Origin: Plantago major
Taxonomy: Eukaryota; Streptophyta; Magnoliopsida; Lamiales; Plantaginaceae
Direction of reading: 5' to 3'
DNA: 64,000 nucleotides
Assembly: GCA_026545765.1 (NCBI GenBank)
Contig: CM048844.1
Span: forward strand, 68,590,035 to 68,654,034
Of the stretch, positions 1 to 10,140 are shown piece by piece. The notes below the pieces were generated by a model. It saw only the letters and a program-made list of their open reading frames with translations. It was not told the origin of the DNA and did no database searches. Each line of letters starts with the position of its first letter. Within the stretch, counting starts at the first letter, position 1. The position numbers were made by a program, and so were the translations under genes.

Positions 1-865
1 CATTTGCATTGTGATTGACAGGTGTTCCAGAAGGAACGGTATCATCATTGTGAGAAGCCTGCGACATTTTATCAAACAAGAAAGGAAGTAAATTTGTGAT
101 ATATAATGAATCTGCCGAATTATGATCAATTGATCGTGACCAGATGATGACAGATGAAAAACTATTGCAAAACAAGTTCAAATGTAACAATGATACAAGC
201 AACAATCGACAGTTATAGCAGATTAATCAGTCGATCAAGCTAGAAAACGGTTGATGATTTGAAAAAACAGTTTATGAAATTGACTGAACAAGTGAAATTG
301 TCAAAACAATTATGATTGATGATGATCAAGCTCAAATCTAATAAAACTGGAAAATTCTGAATATGAAACAAATTGATATAACTTGCGGAAAAATGAATGA
401 AAACTATTTGTAAACACTTTGTTGATCAATGAATTCTTATCAATCTATTGAATGATAGATTCAATCAAACAGAATGTATATAGAAAACAACAAAGCTTGC
501 AGAGTAAGCAAGGTGAAGAAAACAGATGAAGAATGAGCTAAAACTCAATAATCTATAAATGAACCAATGAATACATTGATGATCAAGAGCCAAGGCTCTG
601 ATACCATATCAGAAATGCAGAAGTAAAGCATGAACTCACCATTGATGAGAGTGAATTGAGAATAATGTAAATAGAAGAACAATTGTATTGATGATTGAAA
701 TGAGATTTTACAACTGAATTGAATTACCAACTGCAACTTTCCTATCATCTAATTGGTTAAAACACCTAAGCAAGACTCCCCAATATACCCTTGATATTAA
801 CAGAAATGGGCGGGAGTTTCAAACTGCCTAACTAACTCTAAACTAACTATACTAACTGCCTAACA
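1..865 (-). mobile_element. Copia-type LTR element, 5' end only (runs off left edge)
   Basis: Read on the minus strand this is the 5' end of an LTR retrotransposon. A probable LTR covers about 607-865, beginning TGTTAGGCAG on the minus strand. Directly inside it at 594-606 is GGCTCTGATACCA, the complement of a primer-binding site for initiator methionine tRNA, usual for plant Copia elements. A leader of about 530 bp follows. An ATG at 65-67 then opens a gag-like N terminus (MSQASHNDDTVPSGTP) that continues beyond position 1. The other LTR is outside the window, so the target duplication and age cannot be read. The LTR ends are approximate because the inner end does not finish in the usual CA. 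Treated as a fossil. Confidence 0.6.
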
Positions 866-960
866 ACTTGACAGCTCACCATACTCCAAACTGCATGAAG
901 CTCTCTATAATATCATCATCCCCGGGGCTGCTTCCTGTTTTTGTTATGCTGAGTAATGCT

Positions 961-2121
961 TTTGCTCCTTCATCATTTTCAGTCTGATTTCTTATGTTCT
1001 GAGAGCAATTCCTGTTCTTACCAATCTTAGCCGCAGAAACTTAGTTACTGATGTTGTTTGTCCAGTGTGTCATTGTGGCAATGAGTCTTTGATTCATGTT
1101 CTAGTTGAGTGTCATTATGCTCGTATGTTATGGGCGTTGTCAAACTTTCCTCATAATTTGATTTACACAGGTGAGCAGGACATTTGGCAGTGTATTTATC
1201 ATGTGCACAGGAACACATCTGCGCAATTATTTGAACTTTTTGTGGCGTCTTGCTGGCCGTCTGGACAAACTGGAATAAGGTGGTACATGATGGAAGGGGA
1301 TACGATCCACAGGAGTCAGTCTGGTTTGTGGCAAATTTACTTCACAGGTTTAAAGAAGCCAGATGACATTTTGCTCACTAATGTCCTCCCGAAGTTCCTA
1401 CTGCTATCTAGTCACCTCCTCTTGGTCAAATGGTGAAAGTTAACTTAGATGCTTCAATCAATAAGTCCTTAGCTTTTGCGGGGTTGGGAGTCGTTGCCCG
1501 AGACAGTTACGGAAGAATCTTAGCTTGGCGTCGTAGGAGACGAGATCATGTGCTGAATCCAGAATTTGCAGAGGCGCTTGTTGCATATCAAGCCGTCGTA
1601 CTGGTCAAAGATCTACACCCGTCACAAGTCTGCATTGAAGGCGACTGCGAGACGATTGTCAAGTCGCTACAGTCAGGGGCGGACTCAGGATTTGAAACTT
1701 GGGGGTGGGGGGAATTATATATATGACGTTATTTTCGGGTTTAGTGGGGGTTAAAATACTAAATTAACGAAAATATTACATATAAATTTTTTCTTTTTCA
1801 AATTTTATGAGGCCGAACGCCCCCATTATGCGCCCCTCCTGGTTCCACCCCTGGCTACAGTCTCATTCTATCCATTACTCACCTGCTGGAGCAATAGTAG
1901 AGGACATTAAATCTCTTTTACATGTTTTTAACTCTCTTGTTTTTACTTTCATTCGTCGAACTGGGAATGCACTTGCTCACGATTTGTCCCGAAACTTTCT
2001 TGAGGACAGTGAGGGAAGTGATAGGATGCCCTGGTGATTCATTTGGACTTTTGGTGTATGTTTGGGCTTGACCCTCTACTTTTATGAAATGGAAGTTTCT
2101 TCTCAAAAAAATAAAATAAAA
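961..2121 (+). pseudogene. 3' end of a LINE: zinc-knuckle and RNase H domains, truncated
   Basis: A 5'-truncated non-LTR retrotransposon. Around 1059-1160 lies a reverse-transcriptase-associated zinc-binding motif (CPVCHCGNESLIHVLVECH, followed by LW). From 1430 follows a plant RNase H-like domain: VKVNLDASINKS, then GLGVVARDSYGR, EFAEALVAYQAV and the CIEGDCETIVKSL segment. The domain resumes after a hAT MITE (1674-1853) with IRRTGNALAHDLSRNF, the typical end of these domains. The pieces lie in frames that differ by exactly the length of the MITE plus its 8-bp duplication. The element ends in an A-rich tail at 2105-2121. No reverse-transcriptase core is visible upstream, which fits 5' truncation. 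The left limit is a guess. A domesticated RNase H gene is possible but less likely given the A-tail and the preceding zinc motif. Confidence 0.75.
1674..1853. mobile_element. hAT-type MITE with 8-bp target duplication
   Basis: A 180-bp non-autonomous DNA transposon with short terminal inverted repeats, CAGGGGCGGA on the left and TTCCACCCCTG on the right. Both sides carry the exact 8-bp duplication GCTACAGT (1666-1673 and 1854-1861). An 8-bp duplication with CAGGGGCGG-type ends is diagnostic of hAT elements. It has no coding capacity. It sits within the RNase H domain of the LINE relic. Confidence 0.88.
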
Positions 2122-2384
2122 TGAAGGGTCTGGCCGATTTGGTCGGTGCTGGCCGTCGTCATCTTTCCAATCTTAATTTGTGGTCTAATTAAACATGCGC
2201 CCATGATTATTGAAGTCCATTATAAAATACTACTAAGGAAATGAATTGGGTGTGCCATTATCATTAATTATGTACCAAAACTAGTTATACAAAATGTGAG
2301 AAGTAACCATAATTATTAGTAAGTTATAATATGAGAACAGAATGTTACTGTTATAATATAATTATCGGTATAGTTTATTTTTAA
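2122..2384. other. AT-rich intergenic DNA
   Basis: No coding signal, RNA gene or recognisable element was seen between the LINE tail and the R1 repeat. Confidence 0.5.
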
Positions 2385-3030
2385 TAATAATTAGGAATGT
2401 GAGGATAAAATAAATTAATCAAGACAATAAGATAATCAAAATTCATTGCAAACAACATTAACCGTGATGTATGTGTGTAGTACTTCGTCCAATACTATAT
2501 TACTGTGTCTTTGTTTATGGTAACTATGAAAAATGTAAAATACGACTCATCATGACGCATATAATTTGAAAGGGTAGGACTCAACCCGAACCCGTTCAGG
2601 ACCCGACGGGTTGACAACATATAGTAGTATATTTTATTGGGTCATCTACACATACCTAACACGTTAATTAATAACTTATACTCCAATCTGAACCAAAATA
2701 AAATACAAAAGTGTATAACGCAGTTAACAGGGTTGGTTCCCAACAATCCCTGGAGTGGTATGTGCTCCTCCCACCACACACACACAAAAAAAAAAAAATC
2801 TACAAACATAATTTCAATCATTGCGAACCACCCCCAACATATCCCAAACCCCCCCCCCCCCCTCCCCCCGGACTTTTTACCAACTTAAACATAAAATGTT
2901 GCAGTTCGGGTATTACCACAAAGGTTTGGAAAGGGTTCGAGTATATGCCCGATACGGACATGAACATCAATATCTCAAAGGGGTTTGAATTCAGGTTGGA
3001 TAGAACCCGACCCGTTTAAAAGTAAAATGA
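2385..3030 (+). repeat. Dispersed repeat R1, copy 1 (uninterrupted)
   Basis: A non-coding repeat of about 0.65 kb, also present in inverted orientation at 22690-28740. Shared landmarks include AAATACGACTCATCATGA, the ACCCGAACCCGTTCAGGACC block, a GGTATGTGCTCC motif before a CA/poly-A tract, and a C-run (about 2850-2870) followed by a GTTCGAGTATATGCCCGA-type block. This copy lacks the Stowaway and Copia insertions found in copy 2, so it shows their empty sites. The class is unknown: no terminal repeats or duplications were recognised. A shorter related piece lies near 6080-6180. Confidence 0.7.
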
Positions 3031-3189
3031 CGAAATACCAGTGTAGAGTGTTTCTGACTCTTGTTAATTGTCATAACTTAAATATGTATATAAAAATGTA
3101 TGCGTTGGAATATATAATAGGTGCAAAATATGGTGTTAAATTTAATACCTATTGTCTAAGAATTTTTCTAACTAAAATTTGATGGTACA

Positions 3190-3620
3190 CGCACTACAAC
3201 AAACGTGGGATTTAATGACCATCGAAAGTGTTATTAATTTTTATTTTGGGTGACATATTAAACTTCAATGACATTTTCTATGAAGTGTCACTTCAAGAGA
3301 GGGTGGCTAATTCTATAATGTCACTAATCTATTGTACAATGACACTTATTCATTGCCACATTAGCTATTTAAACCAACACTTTCAGGTGTTATTGTAATA
3401 GTTATTAGTTACCATTGAGAGTGTCACTTCAGACAGTATTCATTTCATTTATAAATGTCATTGCATCCCAATATCATTACACTTGAAAGTGTTACTTCCC
3501 ATCAATAAGTGGCAATTTAAAGAGTCATATTTTGAACATTTAACAACCATTTGAATTGTCATGGTAGAACTGTATTGGTGACATTTCATAATGATTCACT
3601 ATTTTGAAAATGCAAAGTGC
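3190..3620 (+). mobile_element. CACTA-like (En/Spm) fragment with subterminal repeats
   Basis: At 3191 the sequence CACTACAACAAACG matches the conserved end of plant CACTA transposons. It is followed by several degenerate, direct and inverted copies of a motif like AGTGTCACTTCA (for example near 3225, 3280, 3415 and 3490), as expected of CACTA subterminal repeats. The matching right terminus was not found, so the right limit is approximate. No transposase is visible. Confidence 0.5.
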
Positions 3621-4735
3621 AGATCCCTTAAATCAAAATTCACCCATATAATACAAATTAAACTATATAATAATGTATGAGTTTAATTCCTGTAAGTTTT
3701 GATTAGTTTAGTATTGTCCTTAGAGTATATAATCCACTTCATCAACATCTATCAATTATATCGAAATGTTATAATTTTGTAGGAGATGTACATTCAAACT
3801 TATTCTCATGATAACTATGACTTGAATAAGCATATTATTTAGTATTTTTTTCTACTTCTTTTATGCTTGGACCATCCTCCTCATTTGGAGAAACACCAAT
3901 TGAAACGTAAAAAAATAAATCAGAAAAAAATACGGCAAACTGAATTTTCTTTATTAATACAAACAAATAATCAATGTCAACCATGAAGATGGAGATAAAA
4001 TGAGTAAATGATTTGTATATAGGTAGGTGTACTATTGTAAATGGATAATTGTTGTCATGTTTATTAGTATTCAAAATTTACATTTTAGGTCATAAACATT
4101 TTATTGTAAAAAACATTTTAGTAGACTTGTGCCAATCAAACTTTATAAATTTGTTTGGCCAGTGGTTGAATCGGAGTTCTTAGCTAATTGTACGATTGAT
4201 TAGAATTTTTAATTTTCCTTCTTTTTTAATATATAAAAAGTTCATTATGGAATAATGCAGTAGTATATAGTGCTGCCATATTTTCTTTTTAATGGTGAGA
4301 GATCTCTATAAAGATTTAAATTATAATTAAAGCTCATATACATCATCAACTTACTCACCTGTATTATACTAATACTAATTCGCAAGGCACTTTAGACACA
4401 TTTCGTCAATGACAACAATTACTTGGCTAATCTACGTGATGGTGAAGAACGAACACGTGCTCAAGGTTACTCTTACTTATCTCACTCATGCAGTGTAAAC
4501 TTTGACTCCGCATTTTTCCGCATCAACCTCTGCCATTTAAGAATCACAAATAAAGGGTATTCCTCCTGTATCCAAGTCAAATATGTCTTGAATAATATTG
4601 TATAACCACTCCAACCTCATCTGATGGAGTCTATTGTCGAAAATAGAAGCATCAAATTTATCTTGATCCAATTAAATAAAAAAATAACAACTCGAGAAGA
4701 ATATGCGTAGAGTTGTATTCAAGTGCACCATTATA
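3621..4735. other. AT-rich intergenic DNA, nothing recognised
   Basis: No ORF with a recognisable domain, RNA gene or transposon end was seen. Short open frames here have low-complexity, AT-driven composition. Confidence 0.5.
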
Positions 4736-5046
4736 CTTCCTCAGTCCCGGAAATAGCTTCTCGTTTGCTTTATTGGTCAACAAAATAAGGACAGTGATTG
4801 ACTTAGATAGAATAATAATAAAGAATGAATAAAAAATGATAGTGGATTTTTAAAGTGGAAAGTTGAATATTATTTAAACGAAGAAGGAATAAAGAATTAA
4901 TAAATTAAAGTAGAGATAGTGGGTTGGTAAAATTGTAAATATGAGTGTTTTATGTGGGTATTAGGTTTACCAAAAATGGTAATGGGAAGCTTTTCATGGG
5001 ACGGTAAAAATGGCAAAATGGGAAGTTTGTCGTGGGACGGAGGAAG
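4736..5046. mobile_element. Stowaway-like MITE
   Basis: A 311-bp element with inverted ends CTTCCTCAGTCCCGG and, on the right, GGGACGGAGGAAG, flanked by TA on both sides. These are the ends and target site of Tc1/mariner-derived Stowaway MITEs. Non-coding, AT-rich interior. Confidence 0.75.
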
Positions 5047-5084
5047 TAGTAGATAGTATTGTTGTTAGCCGACTTTATGAAAAC

Positions 5085-5300
5085 ATGCGAGTGATAAAGT
5101 CGAAAAGATTTAGATGAATTCGTCTTGGCACGACGAATTTAAATATATGTTTAAAATACTTTTTGGATTTTTGTATATGAATTTATATGAGATTTAATAA
5201 AAATATATATGCAGCCAATATACAAAAAATAAACAGTGAAAGATATATTGGCTGAAAATGAAACTAACTCCACAAAATTCTTCGCTACGATATAGTTTAT
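5085..5300 (+). repeat. Partial unit of the ~300-bp repeat family
   Basis: Contains the landmarks shared with 6600-7150 and, in inverse, 20650-21480: ATTCGTCTTGGCACGACGAAT, AAATATATGTT, a GCAGCCAATATACAAAAAAT block and an AACTCCACAAAATTC block. It is cut on its right side by the Mutator-like element starting at 5312. Confidence 0.6.
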
Positions 5301-5311
5301 GTTTAATAATA

Positions 5312-6050
5312 GGGAATTTTACACACAACAACCTTTTTAGATGCACCTTGAACGTTTGAGTCCCTATCGTTTCAAAATTTACATTGAGGTCCATTTTTCA
5401 GCCAAAATGTTGACTTTGTGTAGAATGTCCCATTTACCCCCGAATAAAACATCTTCATCTTCTTCTCTTATCTTTTCTGTTATTCTTCATCTTCTCTTCT
5501 CTTTTCTTTTCTTCTTCTTGTCTTCTTTCTTGATGTTGCTACAAATTCAACATATGAAGATACTTATCATAAATATGCAGAGCCGAAGCTGGAGCCTATC
5601 GAATCATCACGACACAATTTCCTGTTCTCCTCTCTCTTCAGTACTTCTTTCACCGGTTTCTCCCAATTGTCTCAAGACATTTTTCCAGAATTTCTAACAG
5701 AGAGTTACCAAATCAAGCTATTTATTTCAGGAAGATGCTCTGATAAGATTTTTCAACTATACAGTATACATTACTCCCGGATCCATAGAATATATATAGA
5801 GGCAGAATAAAGTCTTCCTCTGTCGGCAATAATAAAAGAAAAGGCAGTAAAAAGAGAATAGATCTCAGGGGCATTTTTGGCAAGGAAAATGATTTTTTCA
5901 CTCTCCCTCATCAGCAAAGTTGACTTTTGGACTTCAATGTAAATAAAATTTTGATGCAGTTCACTGTTTGTCCTTCTCCGTAAATTGTGAAACGTTAGGG
6001 ACCCAAACGTTTATTCACTATCTAAAAAGGTGGTCAGATGTAAATCGCCC
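5312..6050. mobile_element. Mutator-like (MULE) non-autonomous element
   Basis: A 739-bp element flanked by the exact 9-bp duplication TTAATAATA (5303-5311 and 6051-6059), the signature of Mutator-family insertion. The ends are long inverted repeats of about 80 bp with gaps. The left end reads GGGAATTTTACA, then ACCTTTTTAGAT and GTTTGAGTCCCTATCGTTTC. The right end carries their reverse complements (for example GAAACGTTAGGGACCCAAAC). The interior has a CT-rich open stretch (5341-5694) without recognisable protein similarity. No transposase is present. Capture of host sequence is possible but not shown. Confidence 0.8.
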
Positions 6051-6079
6051 TTAATAATAAATAGAAATGGGAGAACAAA

Positions 6080-6190
6080 ACAAATTAATCGAGAAAACCC
6101 CTGGGGTGGTATATGCTCCCCACATAACAATCTTGGTGTGGATAATACAAATCTACCAAACCAACCTTATCATAAGAAAATCAAACCGAT
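6080..6190 (+). repeat. Fragment related to dispersed repeat R1
   Basis: The segment CCCCTGGGGTGGTATATGCT resembles the CCTGGAGTGGTATGTGCTCC landmark of R1 copy 1 (near 2750) and its inverse in copy 2 (near 23200). Only this part of the repeat is recognisable. Confidence 0.4.
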
Positions 6191-6540
6191 AATTTATGTG
6201 CCCGTTTAACCAACTGGCAAAACTAATTCTCCATCAAATACCTGAATTTCTTTGAAAAGTAAAACAAAGGGGCAAAGCTAAAATTTGTCGATTTAAGATA
6301 TTTAATCACAAAGAACAATCACTTTCAATTACTACATGTTGCAACTCAAAATCTTGAACAAATTTAGTTTTAAATTTGGCTGGCTAACCTTCCGCATTTT
6401 CAACAACCTAGATATAAAATTTTGTCAGCAAGTAATAACATTGCCCTCATGATCCCTAGCAACAACACTAGTGCGTTCCCCTATTTGCCTATGCTCAACC
6501 GTATCAAAATTTCATGTAGAATGGCTGGAATTTGAATGAA
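6191..6540. other. Intergenic, nothing recognised
   Basis: No supported gene, repeat or RNA feature was seen in this stretch. Confidence 0.45.
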
Positions 6541-7170
6541 TTTGGTGGGATTTTAGCCCATCAGATTTATATTATCTTATTTAATAAATTTATATTTTTA
6601 TTTTAGTGAATAAAATGATTTATTTATTTAATTAATAATAATAATAGTAATAATAATAATAATAATAATCTAGATTGGTGTCTATAGATTCGTCTTGTCA
6701 CGGTGAATTCAAATATATGTTCAAAATATGATTGGAGTTCTATGGATAAATTTATATGACATTTAATAAAAACTATATACGCAGCCAACATACAAAAAAT
6801 AAATAGCGAAAGATATACTGGTTGAAAATGCAACTAATTCCACAAAATTCACATAGGATTGAATTAATTTAATAAATACTCTATTTTTAAATTTTCATCA
6901 TTTCATTTTATCTTATTAGGTAAATTTATATTTTATTTTAATGAATAAAATGATTTATTTAATTAATATTATTCAAGATTGGTGTCTATGGATTCGTCTT
7001 GTCACGATGAATTCAAATATATGTTCAAATTTTTTTTCGAATTTTTGTAGATAAAGCTATATGAGATTGAATAAAAGCTATATATGTAGTCAACATACAA
7101 AAAATAATAATGAAATATACTCACTAAAATACAGTTAATTCCATAGAATTCCACATATGATTGAATTAAT
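6541..7170 (+). repeat. Tandem copies of the ~300-bp repeat family
   Basis: Two successive units, with the landmark GATTGGTGTCTAT near 6674 and near 6979, about 306 bp apart. Each unit carries the ATTCGTCTTGTCACG block, the AATTCAAATATATGTTC block, a GCAGCCAACATACAAAAAAT-type block and an A/T-rich end with AATGAATAAAATGATTTATT. A TAA microsatellite (about 6635-6668) lies in the first unit. Orientation is opposite to the copies at 20650-21490. No coding capacity. Confidence 0.65.
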
Positions 7171-7753
7171 CGAGTGGGGTTTAGATCCTTATGCTTTACA
7201 TATGGATGGATGGATGGATATACATTTTATATCTTGCATTAATTATTTGTCATGTATTATCAACAATTTTACATGCATGTGAACATCGTCGTTTTCAGAT
7301 AAAACACTATTATTATTAATAATAATAAAAATGTAGTTTTTCTCGTTATAAGCATGACGTTAGTCATTCTCTTTTAATACTTTACTAGTAAAATTGTGCG
7401 CGTTTTTCACGTGGCAAATAAATGAGTGTCTCATATGCATGACATAAACATTAGCATAATAAATATTTAAACTTATACTTAGTTAATTATAAATGCAATC
7501 ATAATATATTATGTTATATGAGTTATTAATAAAAATATAAATTTTGGTAATTATAATAGGTGGAAGTAGTGGGAGATGATGTACAACTTCCTTATATATT
7601 TTTTTTTCTTTTCCTTTTTTGCTTTATTTTGATAGATGAAATTTGGAGTCAAAATCAATTCAAATTGGCCAAAATTAAATTGATGGGTGTAACAACTACC
7701 TTTGGATAGTTCTCTTTTAGAATAGTAAAGATAATGACGGTTTAGGAAACTTA
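7171..7753. other. Intergenic; possible Helitron 3' end near 7384-7415
   Basis: Mostly AT-rich with no coding signal. At about 7384 the minus strand reads a GC-rich short hairpin-like segment followed by ACAATTTTACTAGT, which resembles a Helitron 3' terminus (hairpin about 10 bases before CTAG, then T). The stem is weak and no body or 5' end was found. A short GGAT array is at 7204-7218. Confidence 0.3.
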
Positions 7754-8477
7754 GGCTCTTTTTAGCACTAGATTTTCAGCTGCAGGAGCTTCTTTGACCA
7801 TTGACTAATAAAAACTCGTTACGTGAACGCGCAGCTTCTTAAATCAGCTAGAAGCTAACCAAGTTAACTTTTTAAAAAAGAAAAGCTCCTTCTTATCTTT
7901 TCATTCCACAAATGTCCCTGACCTAAAAATAAATAAAATAGAAAAAAATCAATCGTTATTATATTTGTATCTTTTTAATTCATCTGCCTCTCTTTGAAAT
8001 GTACACATGGTACTATACATCCATTATACCGATTTTTTTTTCTTATTAAGTTAGAATGCTCACATATATTTCTTTCAACTTCTGAAATTTTATAATGACG
8101 TTATTAAGGTGGCGGTGAAAAGTACATTGAGTAAAATCATACGATGTGATGTACTATTATTTAAATGTAAGTGTTTAGTAAATTAACTGATAAGCTAGTT
8201 GGTATTTCTTTCAACTTCTCATATATATGAATAAAATGTGATGTACTATTATTTAAAAAAATATAGACCAATTATACGATGAGAAAATTTAAAATAAAAT
8301 TAAAATAAGAGTAATGTACTTATATACCATTTTACAAAATACCAACTAGCTTATCAGTTAATTTACTAAACACTTACATTAAAATCAGCTTAGTTTATCA
8401 GCTAGTTAACCGGCTACCTAATCAGTTAGATTATCAGCTACTAGCTAGTTTTTCAGTTAGTTTTGTTAAACAGAGCC
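7754..8477. mobile_element. Tourist-like (PIF/Harbinger) MITE
   Basis: A 724-bp element bounded by GGCTCTTTTTAGCAC on the left and GTTAAACAGAGCC on the right, which are inverted versions of one GGCTCTGTTTAAC-type end. The target site duplication is TTA (7751-7753 and 8478-8480), as in Tourist/PIF-Harbinger elements. Many degenerate CAGCTAGTT/AACTAGCTG-type subterminal repeats are visible. It contains a perfect 44-bp inverted repeat (listed separately). No transposase. Confidence 0.7.
8164..8380. repeat. Perfect 44-bp inverted repeat (hairpin)
   Basis: The left arm at 8164-8207 and right arm at 8337-8380 are exact reverse complements over 44 bp, separated by 129 bp. The arms contain GTTTAGTAAATTAACTGATA and its complement. 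Perfect identity implies a recent origin or selection. A transcript would fold into a long hairpin, a structure that small-RNA processing enzymes can use; no expression evidence is available. Confidence 0.85.
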
Positions 8478-8480
8478 TTA

Positions 8481-9336
8481 GTTGCTATTTGGTATAGAAT
8501 TGAAAAAAATGAGTTAATGAAAAGTTTTGGTTGATAAATAGTAATTGAGTTAAAATAGAGTTATAAAAAATGTTGTAAAATCTAAATTTGTTTAAGTATT
8601 ATTTTTGTCGCTAAATTTATGTACAAATAAAAAAAATGGGAAAGACCGAACCATCTGCCTCATTCTCTTCTCACTTTCATATTACTAAAATAAGGAAAGC
8701 TACCTTAATTCGGTTAAAAATTATTCGTACGTTCAAAGTGAAAATATGTTCCTTTGAAAAGAAAGGAAATATATAGTAGATTTCATGGAACCCCTGACCC
8801 TCACTCTAATCAATTGAACTAGACTTCAATGACGAGGTAGATTATATTTGTAAATATATAAATATAATGTATTAAAAACATTTAGTATTTGTATGATATA
8901 TTTCACAAAGTTCTCTAGATATGACGAATTATATTATCAATAAAACCATCAATGTTATTAATCAAAACGCCAATGTTATTAACGAATTAAGTATTTGTAT
9001 AATATGAAAAAATACCAATGTTGAGAACATATATATTTTGCTTAAAAATATCGATAATTTTCTTAATATATTGGTCCGTCTCTAAATCATTTGTAAAGAG
9101 ACCGTCACAGTAGAGACCAAATCAATCATCACATATTTAGTTACAAACCTACAACATCACATATATAAAAATACACGTAATGCAAGTATAATGCATATTT
9201 ATTATACACACACGTTGTTTAAAGTTAAATATATTTATGCTTGCACTTAAATATGTGATCTTGAAATGGTGTATTAGAACGGTGTTTTCCAAAAGTAGAA
9301 GTATCACATCACGTATTTATGTGTTCATAATCGGTA
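8481..9336. other. AT-rich intergenic DNA
   Basis: No recognisable gene or complete element. Short repeated phrases such as CAATGTTATTAA occur around 8940-9010. Confidence 0.45.
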
Positions 9337-9857
9337 CTCCATCCGTTCCATTAAAAACTTTCTAACCTTTTACTTTCTCTTAAATTAAGAAAATGATAAT
9401 AAAAAAATAGTTTGTAAGAAGTATTATATTGGTAAAGTTGTAAATCGGTGATAATGCAAGAGAGAGATTGAATAAAGTGGTGATAACGTAGGAAAGAGAA
9501 AGAATAAAAAAATAGTTAGTGGGATAAAAAACTTTCCATTTTTGGGCTATAAAGTTTCTAATTGGAAAAAAAAGTTACTCCCTTCGTACCGCAGAACTTC
9601 ATACATTTGCCATTTTTAGCCGTCCCACAGGTATTCATACATTACCAAAAAAGGAAGCTACCACACACTCAACATATAATAAACAATCTCAACTTTATAT
9701 TCAAATTACACCTTTTGACACTAAAAGTACATTTTTTTCCCACCTTTTATATATTGTATTATTACTTTAACTTTTCACATAAAACTGCACGTTAACCTTA
9801 ATGTATAAAGTTCTTCAAGACGAAAAGAGTAGAAAGTTATTAATGGAACGGAGTGAG
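9337..9857. mobile_element. Stowaway-like MITE (outer), interrupted by another
   Basis: The outer element has ends CTCCATCCGTTCCATTAA and, on the right, TTAATGGAACGGAGTGAG, flanked by TA (9335-9336 and 9858-9859). About 28 bp of the ends are inverted repeats. Without the nested element (9578-9829) it would be about 267 bp, a normal Stowaway length. It lies about 280 bp upstream of the RHD3-like start codon. Confidence 0.78.
9578..9829. mobile_element. Stowaway-like MITE nested in another Stowaway
   Basis: A 252-bp element with ends CTCCCTTCGTACCGCAGAAC and, on the right, GTTCTTCAAGACGAAAAGAG, and TA on both sides (9576-9577 and 9830-9831). The inverted repeats extend for about 30 bp. It lies entirely inside the older Stowaway 9337-9857. 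Confidence 0.75.
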
Positions 9858-10015
9858 TATATTATAGTCTTTAGTTCTATTTGCTCTGATTGTAAAAATC
9901 ACAAATACAATAGAATATAATATAGACACACTACTTTTTCTACTTTTTGGAAAAAGAAAGAGCTGCCTGTCTGTATGTATATTAGCAGCTTGGGTTTGTA
10001 CTTTTCGCTTCATTT

Positions 10016-10140
10016 CATATACTATATACACAGGTGATGGAGCATAATTGTCTGTGCATGAACAACTAACCCCAATCTGAGATCGATCTTCCTCTTCTTC
10101 TCCGATCTCATCAATCACCGGAAAACCTCAATCGTCACCG
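10016..10140 (+). promoter_or_regulatory. Probable core promoter and 5' UTR of the RHD3-like gene
   Basis: A TATA-like ACTATATACAC lies at 10021-10031, about 115 bases before the start codon. It is followed by a pyrimidine-rich stretch (TCTTCCTCTTCTTCTCCG, about 10088-10105) typical of plant 5' leaders. The transcription start is not known. Nested Stowaway elements end at 9857, close to this promoter. Confidence 0.3.

Noticed and set aside
1065-2037. A host RNase H-like gene on the plus strand
   Set aside because: The zinc-knuckle plus RNase H order, lack of a start and an A-rich tail fit a truncated LINE better, and the frame is interrupted by a MITE.
2637-3019. Overlapping proline-rich open frames
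   Set aside because: They come from the C-run and CA repeats of R1 and have no family similarity.
5341-5697. A small membrane protein gene
   Set aside because: The hydrophobic stretch derives from a CT-rich tract inside a Mutator-like MITE, and no conserved protein was recognised.
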